From: Herbaspirillum sp. LeCh32-8
GTDB lineage: Bacteria > Pseudomonadota > Gammaproteobacteria > Burkholderiales > Burkholderiaceae_D
Assembly (NCBI RefSeq): GCF_017814915.1
Contig: NZ_JAGIPZ010000001.1
Coordinates: 55,124-119,123, forward strand
Direction of reading: 5' to 3'
Length of the DNA stretch: 64,000 nucleotides
The notes under the pieces were generated by a model. That model was given only the letters and a program-made list of their open reading frames with translations, was not told the DNA's origin and made no database searches. The translations under genes were made by a program, and so were the position numbers. Of the stretch, positions 36,673 through 46,486 are shown in pieces (the stretch's first letter is position 1; every line of letters starts with the position of its first letter).

Positions 36673-37707
36673 ATGAGCGAACCCATCCGCCTGACACAGT
36701 ACAGCCACGGCGCCGGATGCGGCTGCAAGATCTCGCCGCAGGTGCTGGACGTCATCCTGGCCGGCAGCGGCGCACAGAATCTCGATCCCAAGCTGTGGGT
36801 CGGCAATGCCTCGCGCGACGATGCCGCCGTGTACGCGCTGGACGACGAGCGCGGCGTCGTGTCCACCACCGATTTCTTCATGCCCATCGTCGACGATCCG
36901 TTTGACTTCGGGCGCATCGCCGCCACCAACGCCATCAGCGACATCTATGCCATGGGCGGCGACCCGCTGATGGCGATCGCCATCCTCGGCTGGCCGGTCA
37001 ACGTGCTGCCGCCGGAAGTCGCGCGCGAAGTGGTGCGCGGCGGCCGTGCGGCGTGCGACGCCGCCGGCATCCCGCTGGCCGGCGGTCACTCGATCGACGC
37101 GCCCGAGCCGATCTTCGGCCTGGCCGTGACCGGCGTGGTCGACAAGCGCCACATGAAGCGCAACGACACCGCCAGCGCCGGTTGCCTGCTGTACCTGACC
37201 AAGCCGCTGGGCATCGGCATCCTCACCACCGCAGAGAAGAAGGGCAAGTTGCGTCCCGAGGACATCGGCGCGGCGCGCGACTGGATGTGCATGCTCAACA
37301 AGGCGGGCAGCCGCTTCGGCAAGCTGCCCGGCGTGGTGGCGATGACCGACGTGACCGGGTTCGGCCTGCTGGGCCATCTGGTCGAGATGTGCGAAGGCAG
37401 CGGCGTGTCAGCTCTTATCCACCACGCACGCGTGCCCAGCCTGCCGGGCGTGGCGCATTACCTGGCCGAAGGCTGCGTGCCGGGCGGCACCGGCCGCAAC
37501 CACGAGAGCTACGGCGCCAAGATCAGTCCCCTGAGCGACGCGCAGCGCAATTTGCTGTGCGATCCGCAAACCAGCGGCGGCCTGCTGGTGGCCGTGAAGC
37601 CCGACGCCAATCCTGAATTCCTGGCTACCGCCGCGGCGCTGGGCCTGGAGCTGGCGCCTATTGGTGAGTTGGTCGAGCGACAGCGTTACGCAGTCGAGGT
37701 CGTCTGA
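36673..37707 (+). CDS. selD: Selenide, water dikinase
   Basis: Makes selenophosphate, the selenium donor, from selenide and ATP. The 344 residues show the SelD N terminus with the catalytic Cys in [11 protein letters not shown] (C16/C18; Cys, not selenocysteine), the ATP-site [37 protein letters not shown], the [18 protein letters not shown] block and [13 protein letters not shown]. Length is normal. It overlaps mnmH by one base (TGATG), so the two are coupled. No selA/selB/selC is in the window, so only the tRNA-selenouridine use of selenophosphate is shown here. Confidence 0.96.
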   Translation: MSEPIRLTQYSHGAGCGCKISPQVLDVILAGSGAQNLDPKLWVGNASRDDAAVYALDDERGVVSTTDFFMPIVDDPFDFGRIAATNAISDIYAMGGDPLMAIAILGWPVNVLPPEVAREVVRGGRAACDAAGIPLAGGHSIDAPEPIFGLAVTGVVDKRHMKRNDTASAGCLLYLTKPLGIGILTTAEKKGKLRPEDIGAARDWMCMLNKAGSRFGKLPGVVAMTDVTGFGLLGHLVEMCEGSGVSALIHHARVPSLPGVAHYLAEGCVPGGTGRNHESYGAKISPLSDAQRNLLCDPQTSGGLLVAVKPDANPEFLATAAALGLELAPIGELVERQRYAVEVV

Positions 37708-38801
37708 TGGCGGATATCCAGCCCAGCCGCGAACTGTTCATCGGCGACACGCCGATGCTGGACGCGCGGGCGCCGGTGGAGTTCGGCAAGGGCGCGTTCC
37801 CGATGGCGGTCAACCTGCCGTTGATGAACGATGACGAACGTCACCAGGTCGGCATCCGCTACAAGGAGCAGGGCCAGCAGTCCGCCATCGAGCTGGGCCA
37901 CCAGCTGGTCGGCGGTGCACTGAAGGAGGCGCGGATCCAGGCCTGGGCCGACTTCGCGCGCGCCCATCCCGAGGGCTGCCTGTATTGCTTCCGCGGTGGG
38001 CTGCGTTCGGGCATCACCCAGCAGTGGCTGAAGTCGGAGGCCGGCATCGCCTACCCGCGCGTGGCCGGCGGCTACAAGGCGATGCGCCATTTCCTGATGG
38101 ATGCGATCGAGCATGCCGTGGCCGGGGCCGGCTTTGTCGTGGTGGGCGGCATGACCGGCTGCGGCAAGACCGACGTGCTGGCGCAGCTGGACAACGCGCT
38201 CGACCTGGAGGCCTACGCCAACCATCGCGGCTCCAGCTTCGGCCGGCATGCCACGCCGCAGCCGGCGCCCATCGATTTTGAGCACCGCCTGGCGATTGCG
38301 CTGCTCAAGCAACAGGCGCGCGGCCATCACTGGTTCGCGCTGGAGGACGAGAGTCGCCTGATCGGCGCCTGCGCCTTGCCGCTGTCGTTGCACCAGGGCA
38401 TGCAAAAGTTTCCCATGGTGTGGCTGGAAGACAGCCGGGCGGGGCGCGTCGAGCGCATCCTGCGTGACTACGTGGTGGGATTGTGCGCCGAATATCTGGC
38501 GCTGGATGCGGAACATGGTTTCGCGCGTTATCGCGAGCATCTGCTGGCGGCGCTGGGCAAACTGCAAAAGCGCCTGGGCGATGAGCGCTACCGCAGGCTG
38601 AACAAGCTGATGGAAGACGCGCTGGCGCGCCAGGAGAAAGACGGCGCGGTCGACCTGCACCGCGCCTGGATCGAGACGTTGCTGTCCGAGTACTACGATC
38701 CGATGTATGAATACCAGCGGGAGTCCAGGCGCTCCCGCCTGCTGTTCGCCGGCAACCAGTCCGAGGTGGTGGACTTCCTGCGCAACTATCAGCCCGCCTG
38801 A
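37707..38801 (+). CDS. mnmH: tRNA 2-selenouridine synthase
   Basis: Replaces sulfur by selenium in the 2-thiouridine of certain tRNA wobble bases (tRNA Lys, Glu, Gln). The 364-residue protein has an N-terminal rhodanese domain with the active Cys94 in [12 protein letters not shown] and a C-terminal P-loop domain with [12 protein letters not shown] (147-158) and VVVGG before it. LEDESRLIG and [17 protein letters not shown] near the end are typical. It is coupled to selD, its substrate supplier. Also called SelU/YbbB. Confidence 0.96.
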   Translation: MADIQPSRELFIGDTPMLDARAPVEFGKGAFPMAVNLPLMNDDERHQVGIRYKEQGQQSAIELGHQLVGGALKEARIQAWADFARAHPEGCLYCFRGGLRSGITQQWLKSEAGIAYPRVAGGYKAMRHFLMDAIEHAVAGAGFVVVGGMTGCGKTDVLAQLDNALDLEAYANHRGSSFGRHATPQPAPIDFEHRLAIALLKQQARGHHWFALEDESRLIGACALPLSLHQGMQKFPMVWLEDSRAGRVERILRDYVVGLCAEYLALDAEHGFARYREHLLAALGKLQKRLGDERYRRLNKLMEDALARQEKDGAVDLHRAWIETLLSEYYDPMYEYQRESRRSRLLFAGNQSEVVDFLRNYQPA

Positions 38802-38823
38802 TCGGCCTGCCTGGTCGGTCCGC

Positions 38824-39888
38824 TCAGAGCACCAGCACGCCGACCAGGCCGCTGATCACACCGACCAGCATCGTCAGCGCGGTCACCGTCACCAGCACCT
38901 TGGGCGTGAACGACTTGCGCAGCATCAGCAGCGAAGGCAGGCTGATGCTGGGCAGGGTCATCAGCAGCGCCACTGCCGGGCCTACGCCCAGGCCCAGCGC
39001 CAGCATCGATTGCACAATGGGAATCTCGGCCGCGGTCGGGATCACGAACAACGTACCGATCACCGCCAGCGCCACGATCCAGAATAGCCCGTTGCCGATG
39101 GAGGCGTCCACCTGAGGGAATAGCCACACGCGCGCCGCGCCCAGCGCCAGCACGGCGACGATGTAGACCGGCACGGTGCTCCAGAACAGTTGCCACATCT
39201 TTTGCAACCAGCGGGCCACAAAGCCGCGCTGATCGTCCGTCTCTTCGGCTTGCGACACCGCATCCAGCGCCGCCTGCGGCAGCGCGTCCGGTTGCGAGAT
39301 GCGTTGCGCGATCAGCGACACGCCGAGCACCAGTAACACGCCGGCCACCAGGCGCAGCGCCGCAAAATTCCAGCCCAGCACAAAGCCCATGAACACCAGC
39401 GTGGCCGGGTTCAGCACCGGGTTGGCGATCCAGAACGCCAGCGCGGCGCCCACCGATACCTGCTGGCGGCGCATGCCCGCCACCACCGGCGCGGCGCAGC
39501 AGCTGCACATCATGCCCGGCAGCGCAAACAGGCCGCCGCGCACGGTCGAGCCTAGCCCGGCGCGGCCGAACACGCGCAGCAGCCAGTTGCGCGGGATCAG
39601 CACCTGCACCAGCGAACCCAGCAGCACCCCCAGCACGGCTGCTTTCCAGATGGCGAGGAAGTACACCCCGGCGTATTCCAGCGCCGCCGACCACGGCGCG
39701 GTCGGCGCGTTGGCCAGGATGGAGCCGCCGATGCTGTGCTTGTCGGCGGCGACGAAGGATTTCAGGTAGTAGGGCGACCACTTGACGTAGTACAGGCCGA
39801 CCACCGCCACCAGCAGGAACAGGGCGGGTTTGAGCCAGGCCGCGCGGGTCGGGGAGCCGCGCGGCGGCAGGGAAGGGGAGCTATTCAT
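38824..39888 (-). CDS. ArsP/DUF318-type permease
   Basis: The 354-residue integral membrane protein has about eight to ten helices. The hallmark is GMMCSCCAAPVVAGMRRQQV followed by ALAFWIANPVLNPATLVFMG, the predicted-permease (PF03773) signature with a Cys-Cys pair. A second repeat is VIGTLFVIPTAAEIPIVQSM. ArsP in this family exports trivalent organoarsenicals through such cysteines; others have unknown substrates. The start at 39888 drops an implausible N-terminal extension. It is convergent with mnmH and divergent from a LysR gene, so its regulation may be by that LTTR. Confidence 0.85.
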   Translation of the reverse strand: MNSSPSLPPRGSPTRAAWLKPALFLLVAVVGLYYVKWSPYYLKSFVAADKHSIGGSILANAPTAPWSAALEYAGVYFLAIWKAAVLGVLLGSLVQVLIPRNWLLRVFGRAGLGSTVRGGLFALPGMMCSCCAAPVVAGMRRQQVSVGAALAFWIANPVLNPATLVFMGFVLGWNFAALRLVAGVLLVLGVSLIAQRISQPDALPQAALDAVSQAEETDDQRGFVARWLQKMWQLFWSTVPVYIVAVLALGAARVWLFPQVDASIGNGLFWIVALAVIGTLFVIPTAAEIPIVQSMLALGLGVGPAVALLMTLPSISLPSLLMLRKSFTPKVLVTVTALTMLVGVISGLVGVLVL

Positions 39889-40025
39889 GATGTATTGCGA
39901 TTTGGCGGATGTGAGAATGCGCGCATGATACCGCAAGCCGGCGCGCGGCCCGGCGCAGCCCTGCACGGACGGCGCGTAGAATATCCCCACTTATAGCCGC
40001 AACTTCCTGTCCCGCTCCTGCCGCC

Positions 40026-41054
40026 ATGCCAGCCCGCCAAGACCCCGCCGTTTCCGCCATCGCTTCCGCGCTCGATCGCATCCATTTCGACCTGACCACG
40101 CTGCGCCTGTTCGAGGCCACTGCCGAGCTGGGCGCGGTGACCAAGGCGGCTGAGCGCATCTTCCTGGCGCCGGCGGCGGCGTCGCGGCGCATTCAGGAGT
40201 TCGAGGCGCAGTTCGGCATTGCGCTGTTCCAGCGTCTGCCGCATGGCATGGCGCTGACCGATGCCGGTCGCGCGCTGCTGGCGCACGTGCGCAGCATGAT
40301 GCACTCGGTGGCGCGCATGCAGGACGACGCCACCGCCTTTCGCCAGGGGAACATGGGCGTGGTGCGGCTGGCCGCTTGCACCTCGGCCGTGCTGCAATTT
40401 TTGGCGCAGGATATCCGGCGCTGCCAGGAGCAATATCCCGGCATCAAGATCGACCTGCTGGAGGCCAACAGCCAGGGCGTGGTGGAAGCCGTCACGCGCG
40501 GCGTGGCCGACATCGGCATCTACGAGAGCACGCTGGGCGGCATCGAGCTGCCGACCCAGCCCTACCATGAAGATCGCCTGGTGCTGGCGGTGCCGCACGG
40601 CCACGCGCTGGCCGGCAAGAAGCGCGTGACGCTGGGCGATATCTTGCCGCATGAGGTGATCGGCCTGTCCGAAGGCGCGGCGCTGTCCTTGTCGCTGGGA
40701 AGGCTGGCGGCGCAGAGCGGGCAGGTGCTGCACATGCGCATCATGGTGCGCAGCTTCCACAGCATGGCGGCGATGATTGCCGAGGGCATCGGCATCGGCC
40801 TGATGCCAGAGAAAGTGGCGCAGCTGCTGGCCGGCGGCGATCGCTTCGCCACCGTCACGGTGGAAGGGGAATGGGCCACGCGCCGCTTCGTGCTGTGCCA
40901 TCAGCCGGCGCATGCGATGTCGGGATCCGGCATGGCGGTGGCCGCCATGCTGGCCGCTTCGGCTTGCGCCGCCCCCGTGTCGGCCAAGCAGGCCCGTCCC
41001 CGCAAGCCTTCCCGCCCGGTTTCGCAAAACGCGAAACCAGCCTCAGCGAAATAG
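40026..41054 (+). CDS. LysR-family regulator of the PdxA2/MFS cluster
   Basis: The 342-residue LTTR has the helix-turn-helix in TLRLFEATAELGAVTKAAER, then IFLAPAAASRRIQEFEAQFG (about 25-65), an effector domain (about 110-310; GVVRLAACTSAVLQFLAQDI), and an unusual 35-residue Lys/Pro/Ser-rich tail (KQARPRKPSRPVSQNAKPAS). It reads in the same direction as the next four genes with 113 bp before pdxA2, so it could be co-transcribed with them. It is also divergent from the ArsP-like permease. Confidence 0.87.
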   Translation: MPARQDPAVSAIASALDRIHFDLTTLRLFEATAELGAVTKAAERIFLAPAAASRRIQEFEAQFGIALFQRLPHGMALTDAGRALLAHVRSMMHSVARMQDDATAFRQGNMGVVRLAACTSAVLQFLAQDIRRCQEQYPGIKIDLLEANSQGVVEAVTRGVADIGIYESTLGGIELPTQPYHEDRLVLAVPHGHALAGKKRVTLGDILPHEVIGLSEGAALSLSLGRLAAQSGQVLHMRIMVRSFHSMAAMIAEGIGIGLMPEKVAQLLAGGDRFATVTVEGEWATRRFVLCHQPAHAMSGSGMAVAAMLAASACAAPVSAKQARPRKPSRPVSQNAKPASAK

Positions 41055-41167
41055 CGATGGAGTCGCCGCGCCTGCCGCTCGTATAGTGCGTCCATCAGTC
41101 CGCCGCCGCCTGCACTGTGCATGCGCGTTTGCCGACTTCCGACAGCACACGAGACACAGGAGCAGCA

Positions 41168-42157
41168 ATGTCCACAGCAGCAATTTCTTCCCGCAAGCCA
41201 CGCATCGCGCTGACCATCGGCGATCCGGCGGGCATCGGCCCCGAGCTGGTGCTGCGCCTGTTGGCCGATCCCGCCACCGGCGCGCGCGCCGACATCATCC
41301 TGATCGGCAACACCCCCGCGCTCGAGCGCGCCGCCAAGGTCGCCGATCTGCCCTTACCGCAGGCGTCCGACTGGCTGCAGATCGTCGACTGGGCGCAGCA
41401 GGGCGCACAATACGAAGCCTCGGTCGCGGCCGAAGCCAACGGCAAGTTCATCCTGGAGTCGCTGACACTGGGCGCGCGCATGGTCACGGAGGGCCGCGCC
41501 GATGCGCTGTGTTTTGCACCGCTGAACAAGGGCGCGATGCGCCTGGGCGGCATGCACGAGGAAGACGAAATGCGCTGGTTCGCCAAGCTGCTGGATTACA
41601 GCGGGCTGTGCGGCGAGCTCAACATCCTGGACGACCTGTGGACCGGCCGCGTGACCTCGCACATGCCGTTGAAGGATGTCTCCGCCCACCTCACGCCGCA
41701 GGGCGTGGCGGCGGCGATCCGCATGCTGACCGAATCCTTCCGCGCTGCCGGCAATCCCCATCCGCGTATCGGCGTGTGCGGCTTCAACCCGCATAACGGC
41801 GACAACGGCAACTACGGCCGCGAAGAGATCGACGTCATCGAACCCGGCATCAAGCTGGCGGCCGACGGCGGCTGCCCGTCCGAAGGCCCGTTCCCGGCTG
41901 ACACCATCTTCCTGCGCGCCAAGGCCGGCAAGCTGGACGGCATCGTCACCATGTACCACGACCAGGGTCAGATCGCTACCAAGCTGCTGGGCTTCGACGT
42001 CGGTGTGACGGTGGAGGGCGGCCTGCCCATTCCCATCACCACGCCGGCGCACGGCACCGCCTACGACATCGTCGACCAGGGTATCGCCAAGCCCACGGCC
42101 ATGGCCAATGCCTTCGAGCTGGCCTGCCGCATGGGGGAGAACCGCAGCCGGCGCTGA
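41168..42157 (+). CDS. PdxA-family dehydrogenase (PdxA2-like)
   Basis: NAD-dependent decarboxylating dehydrogenase fold, 329 residues. It shows KPRIALTIGDPAGIGPELVL, CFAPLNKGAMRLGG, the metal-binding His of WTGRVTSHMPLKDVSAHLT, GVCGFNPHNGDNGNYGREEI, AKAGKLDGIVTMYHDQGQI and ITTPAHGTAYDIVDQG. These are shared by PdxA (vitamin B6) and the catabolic PdxA2/TphB branch. Context argues for catabolism: it sits with two ACS-family carriers and an amidohydrolase. PdxA2 normally pairs with a DUF1537 kinase to oxidise D-threonate or D-erythronate phosphates; no such kinase is here, so the substrate is open. Confidence 0.87.
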   Translation: MSTAAISSRKPRIALTIGDPAGIGPELVLRLLADPATGARADIILIGNTPALERAAKVADLPLPQASDWLQIVDWAQQGAQYEASVAAEANGKFILESLTLGARMVTEGRADALCFAPLNKGAMRLGGMHEEDEMRWFAKLLDYSGLCGELNILDDLWTGRVTSHMPLKDVSAHLTPQGVAAAIRMLTESFRAAGNPHPRIGVCGFNPHNGDNGNYGREEIDVIEPGIKLAADGGCPSEGPFPADTIFLRAKAGKLDGIVTMYHDQGQIATKLLGFDVGVTVEGGLPIPITTPAHGTAYDIVDQGIAKPTAMANAFELACRMGENRSRR

Positions 42158-42228
42158 GCGCGGACGGTCATCACGCCGGCCGGCGGCGAGCACCGGCGAA
42201 CATCATAAGAAGACAAACGGAGACAAGC

Positions 42229-43563
42229 ATGAACCGATATGCCATGGAGGTCGGCGCCGACGCCCCGGCTGCCGATCACAGCGAAGTAGGGCGGCTCTAT
42301 GCGCGCCTGACCTGGCGCTTCATTCCCTTCCTGATGCTGTGCTTCCTGGCGGCTTACCTGGACCGCATCAACGTCGGTTTCGCCAAGCTGCAGATGATGT
42401 CGGACCTGGCGCTGAGCGACGCCGTGTACGGTTTCGGCGCCGGCGTGTTCTTCCTCGGCTATTTCATCTTCGAGGTGCCCAGCAATCTGCTGATGGCGCG
42501 CTTCGGCGCGCGCCGCTGGATCAGCCGCATCATGATCTCGTGGGGCATCATCTCGTGCGGCATGGTGTTCGTGACGGATCCGATCAGCTTTTATGTGATG
42601 CGTTTCCTGCTCGGGCTGGCCGAGGCCGGCTTCCTGCCGGGCGTGATCCTGTACTTGACTTACTGGTTTCCCGCAGCGCGCCGCGGGCGCACCATGGGCT
42701 TCTTCTATACCGCGCTGGCGCTGGCCGGCGTGATCGGCGGTCCGCTGTCGGGCGCCATCATGCATTACATGGCCGACGTCGGCATGATGAAGGCGTGGCA
42801 GTGGCTGTTCGTGCTCGAGTCCTTGCCGTCCATCCTGCTGGGCGTGATCGCGCTGTTCTATCTGGATGACGGCATCGACCAGGCCAAGTGGCTGAGCGCG
42901 CGCGAGAAGGGATTACTGAAGGCCGAAATCGCCGCCGACGAGCGCGCCAAGAGCCATATCCCGATGGGCCGCCTGCTGCTGCATCCGCGCCTGTGGCAGT
43001 TCACCCTGATTTTCTTCGCGCTGAACCTGGCCAACTACGGGCTGAGTTTCTGGCTGCCGTCCATCATCCGCAACCTCGGCGTGGCCGATACGTTCTACAT
43101 CGGCTTGATCACCACCTTGCCCAATATCTGCGCCATCGCGCTGATGCTGGTGCTGACCGCGAGCGCCGACCGCACCCGGAAGCGCAGGCTGCATATCGGC
43201 ATCGCCTTCGTGCTGGGCGCACTCGGCCTGACGTTGTCGGTGCTGATGCAGGATACCGCCAGCCTCTCCATCGTCGGCCTGTGCCTGGCGACGGCCGGTA
43301 TCCTCTCGGTGTATCCGCTGTTCTGGAGCCTGCCGACCTCGGTGCTGGGCGGCATGGCGGCGGTGGCGGGCATCGCCCTGATCAACTCGCTGGCCAACCT
43401 GGCGGGTTTCTTCGGCCCCTGGATCGTCGGCCTGATCAAGGACTGGACCGGCTCCACCAACTACGCCATGTTGTCGCTGGCCGGGGTGCTGGTGGCCGCG
43501 GCCATGCTGGTGTCGCTGGTGCCGGCGCCGCCGGCGACCGACTCTTCCGAGTCCGATGTCTGA
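42229..43563 (+). CDS. MFS transporter, anion:cation symporter (ACS) family
   Basis: The 444-residue, 12-helix carrier shows the ACS pattern: LTWRFIPFLMLCFLAAYLDR in helix 1, INVGFAKLQMMSDL, FFLGYFIFEVPSNLLMARFG, and FLLGLAEAGFLPGVILYLTY in helices 4-5. The family imports organic anions such as tartrate, phthalate, glucarate or hydroxy acids with protons. It lies between the pdxA2 gene (71 bp upstream) and an amidohydrolase, so it likely brings in the substrate of this cluster. Confidence 0.9.
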   Translation: MNRYAMEVGADAPAADHSEVGRLYARLTWRFIPFLMLCFLAAYLDRINVGFAKLQMMSDLALSDAVYGFGAGVFFLGYFIFEVPSNLLMARFGARRWISRIMISWGIISCGMVFVTDPISFYVMRFLLGLAEAGFLPGVILYLTYWFPAARRGRTMGFFYTALALAGVIGGPLSGAIMHYMADVGMMKAWQWLFVLESLPSILLGVIALFYLDDGIDQAKWLSAREKGLLKAEIAADERAKSHIPMGRLLLHPRLWQFTLIFFALNLANYGLSFWLPSIIRNLGVADTFYIGLITTLPNICAIALMLVLTASADRTRKRRLHIGIAFVLGALGLTLSVLMQDTASLSIVGLCLATAGILSVYPLFWSLPTSVLGGMAAVAGIALINSLANLAGFFGPWIVGLIKDWTGSTNYAMLSLAGVLVAAAMLVSLVPAPPATDSSESDV

Positions 43564-43593
43564 TTGAGCGCACTGAGCCGCGACGAAGGCAAC

Positions 43594-44553
43594 ATGCACA
43601 CCCTCCATGACAAGCACACTAGCGCCGCCGGCCCCTGGGCTGCGGATGCCTTGCCCATCATCGATGCCCATCATCACCTGTGGGCGCTGGCGAGCGGGCA
43701 CTATCCGTGGCTGCAGGACGAGTACATCGGCGACCAATTCTTCCTCGGCCCCTACCGGAGCTTCTGCGTCGACTTCCAGGCCCCGGATTATCTGCAGCGC
43801 AGCCGGCGTCATCCGCTGGTGGGGACCGTCCACATCGAGGCCGAACGCGACCGCGCCGAGGCGCTGGCCGAGACCGAGTGGCTGCACCAGGTGCATGCGC
43901 AGTACGGCTTTCCCAATGCAGTGGTGGCGTACGCCGACTTCGGCGCCGCCGACATCGACGATCAGTTGCGCAGGCAGGCCGCCTTTGCGCTGGTGCGCGG
44001 TATCCGCTGCAAGCCCACCACCGCGGCGCGGCCCGACGCCCCGCGACCGCAGGCCGGGAGCATGGGCGATCCGCGCTGGCTGGATGGCTTGCAGCAACTG
44101 GAGCGCTACGGCTTGTCATGGGATGTGCGTGTGCCGGTCTGGCATCTGGAAGAGGCGGCGGCGGTGGCGGGAGAGTTTCCCGGCATCGCCATCGTCGTCA
44201 ACCATACCGGCCTGCCGTGGGATCGCAGCGCCGACGGCTTGGGCAAGTGGCGGCGTGGCCTGGAGCGGCTGGCCGCCCATCCCCACGTCTGTCTCAAACT
44301 GTCCGAGTTCGGCGTGCGCGACGCTGACTGGAACCCGTCCGAGGTCAGGCAGATCATCCGCCAGGCCATCGCGATTTTCGGCGCCTCGCGCTGCATGTTC
44401 GGCTCCAACTTTCCGGTCTCGTCGCTCAAGGTGGATTACGACCTGCTGGTCGCCACCTTCACCGAGGCGCTGTCGGACTTGCCGCGGGAACAGGCCGAAG
44501 CCGTGATGGCGGGCACCGCCGCACGCTTTTACCGGATCGAGCCGGCGTCCTGA
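43594..44553 (+). CDS. TIM-barrel amidohydrolase (COG3618, lactonase-like)
   Basis: The 319-residue metal-dependent hydrolase of the amidohydrolase-2 type shows the first metal motif IIDAHHHLWALASGHYPWL, VGTVHIEAERDR, GIRCKPTTAARPD, WDVRVPVWHLEEAA, VVNHTGLPWD and a late FGSNFPVSSLKVDYDLL (final Asp replaced by Asn-Phe-Pro in the usual GSDFP, here GSNFP). COG3618 members hydrolyse sugar or muconate lactones. ATG 43594 with GAAGG is preferred; a TTG at 43564 right after the MFS stop is possible. Fits a lactone intermediate in an aldonate/aldarate-type route. Confidence 0.85.
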   Translation: MHTLHDKHTSAAGPWAADALPIIDAHHHLWALASGHYPWLQDEYIGDQFFLGPYRSFCVDFQAPDYLQRSRRHPLVGTVHIEAERDRAEALAETEWLHQVHAQYGFPNAVVAYADFGAADIDDQLRRQAAFALVRGIRCKPTTAARPDAPRPQAGSMGDPRWLDGLQQLERYGLSWDVRVPVWHLEEAAAVAGEFPGIAIVVNHTGLPWDRSADGLGKWRRGLERLAAHPHVCLKLSEFGVRDADWNPSEVRQIIRQAIAIFGASRCMFGSNFPVSSLKVDYDLLVATFTEALSDLPREQAEAVMAGTAARFYRIEPAS

Positions 44554-44632
44554 GGCCCGGCTCATCCATAGCCGGCCCGGCACCGGCGCATATAACAACC
44601 CTATAACGACCATCCAAAGAGATGAGGAGACC

Positions 44633-45940
44633 ATGAACGCCAAACTCAATCACGGGCAGCAGACCCACGTCCAGAAATACATGCTGGCGATCTTCTGCGC
44701 CATGTCTTTCATCCTGTATCTCGATCGCGTCAACCTGGCCGCGGCTGCCGGGCCGATCAAGGATGAACTCGGCCTGTCCAACACCACGCTGGGCGTGGCC
44801 TTTTCCGCGTTCGGCTATACCTATGCGGTGTTCCAGATCATCGGCGGCTGGTTCGCCGACAAGCTGGGCGCCAAGAAGACGCTGATCGTCTGCGGCTCCA
44901 TCTGGGTGGTGGCCACCATCGCCACCGGTTTCGTCAGCGGGCTGGCGTCGCTGGTGCTGGCGCGGCTGCTGCTGGGCATCGGTGAGGGCGCGGCGCTGCC
45001 GGCCCAGGCGCGCGCCATCGCCAACTGGTTCACGCGCAAGGATCGCGGCTTCGTGCAAGGCATCACGCACTCGTTCTCGCGGCTGGGCAACGCCGTGGCG
45101 CCGCCGATCGTGGCGGTGCTGGTGGCGCTGCATTCGTGGCGCGCGGCCTTCATCATCGTCGGCGTGCTGACGGCGGTGTGGATCGTGGTCTGGGCGCTCT
45201 ACTACAAGGACGACCCGCGCGAGCATCGCAGCATCAACGAGGCCGAGCTGGCCAAGCTGCCCGAGCATGCCAGGGCGGCTGCGGCCAGCGGCGACGCCAC
45301 GCCGTGGAAGAAGATCCTGCGCCGCATGTCGCCGACCATCTTCGTCTACTTCTGCCAGGTGTGGACCAACACGCTGTTCTTCAGCTGGGTGCCGATCTTC
45401 TTCATGAATGCCTATCACCTGGATCTGAAAAAATCGGCGATCTTTGCCTCCGGCGTGTTCTTCGCCGGCGTGGTGGGCGACGTCACCGGGGGCCTGATCA
45501 GCGACCGCGTACTGAAGCGCACCGGCAACCTGCGCCTGGCGCGCCAGGGCGTGATCGCCGCCAGCCTGGTGGGCACCTTCGGTTTCCTGATCCCGGTGAT
45601 GACCAGCAGCGACGTCAACGTCGTGGTGTGGTGCCTGTCCGGCGCATTTTTCATGCTGGAGCTGACCATCGGGCCGATCTGGGCCGTGCCCATGGACGTG
45701 GCGCCCAAGTTCGCGGGCACTGCCAGCGGCATGTTGAATACCGGCGCGGCGCTGGCCACCATCATCTCGCCGCTGGTGTTCGGCGCCGTCGTCGATCTGT
45801 CGGGCAACTGGAAGCTGCCGTTCGTCGGCTCAGGCGTGTTCCTGCTGATCGGGGCGTTGGCCACGCTGGCCATGCGTCCGGACCGCGACATTGATCACGC
45901 GGACAGCGGCGCGGTGAAAAAGGAATACGCGCACGGCTGA
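44633..45940 (+). CDS. MFS transporter, ACS family (second carrier)
   Basis: A 435-residue, 12-helix carrier preceded by a strong GATGAGGAG site. Helix 1 is YMLAIFCAMSFILYLDRVNL, then AAGPIKDELGLSNTTLGVAF, FGYTYAVFQIIGGWFADKLG, LARLLLGIGEGAALPAQARA and NWFTRKDRGFVQGITHSFSR, typical ACS. The long central loop after helix 6 (HRSINEAELAKLPEHARAAA) is usual for the family. It ends the cluster that begins with LysR, and a terminator follows at 45996. Two related carriers in one cluster may serve two related anions or replace each other. Confidence 0.9.
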   Translation: MNAKLNHGQQTHVQKYMLAIFCAMSFILYLDRVNLAAAAGPIKDELGLSNTTLGVAFSAFGYTYAVFQIIGGWFADKLGAKKTLIVCGSIWVVATIATGFVSGLASLVLARLLLGIGEGAALPAQARAIANWFTRKDRGFVQGITHSFSRLGNAVAPPIVAVLVALHSWRAAFIIVGVLTAVWIVVWALYYKDDPREHRSINEAELAKLPEHARAAAASGDATPWKKILRRMSPTIFVYFCQVWTNTLFFSWVPIFFMNAYHLDLKKSAIFASGVFFAGVVGDVTGGLISDRVLKRTGNLRLARQGVIAASLVGTFGFLIPVMTSSDVNVVVWCLSGAFFMLELTIGPIWAVPMDVAPKFAGTASGMLNTGAALATIISPLVFGAVVDLSGNWKLPFVGSGVFLLIGALATLAMRPDRDIDHADSGAVKKEYAHG

Positions 45941-45995
45941 TGGCGTTCGCATCGCGGTAACTGGTTGCGGCCCTTGCGGCCGCGCCGCTTGGTTG

Positions 45996-46026
45996 GGGAA
46001 GGGGCTTGCGCTCCTTCCCTTTTTTG
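45996..46026 (+). terminator. Terminator after the PdxA2/MFS cluster
   Basis: GGGAAGG pairs with CCTTCCC, followed by TTTTTTG. Confidence 0.8.
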
Positions 46027-46206
46027 TCCGCTTGATGGACAAACGGTATTCAGATGGCCATTGTTGTCATAGGTCATGTCATACAACTTGTCTCTGTCGG
46101 GCCGACAATGACCGGCATGCGATGGACCGGGCAAGCCGGGAAGCTCACCTGCCGGCGCGCTGTTCCCGCCTTATAAAGCGAGTCCGGTATGCTGCTCAAA
46201 GCACCG

Positions 46207-46274
46207 CCCCTATTGCCATAGCGGGCAGCGGGGCAGTTTGTCGAAAACGATCTTCCACCCCTATTGCCAAAGCG
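46207..46274 (+). repeat. Direct repeat in the galactarate promoter region
   Basis: CCCCTATTGCCATAGCG (46207-46223) and CCCCTATTGCCAAAGCG (46258-46274) are 51 bp apart, close to five helical turns. The second includes the -35 hexamer of the next promoter, so these may be activator sites. Confidence 0.6.
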
Positions 46275-46312
46275 CTTACTCCTGTTATACTTTGTCTCAT
46301 CGTTGTACGATG
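46264..46312 (+). promoter_or_regulatory. Galactarate-operon promoter and GntR operator
   Basis: -35 TTGCCA (46264-46269), 16 bp, -10 TATACT (46286-46291). Right behind it lies CATCGTTGTACGATG (46298-46312), a perfect 6-3-6 palindrome placed where a bound repressor blocks start. Its core GTTGTACGATG recurs upstream of kdgD (55865-55875), next to the GntR gene. Confidence 0.75.
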
Positions 46313-46486
46313 TCTTATAACAATTAATATTCAATCACTAAAAACAATACGCTAAGAGAGACGCCCGCCCCATCCTCGGTCTGTTCCCATGCGTTGCCCA
46401 CCGGCGCCACCAGGCGGCGAGGGGAGAGCGCATGACGACGTGGAGCTCAGGTTTCTTGACGGCGAGTCGAGATCTGGAGAAAACAA

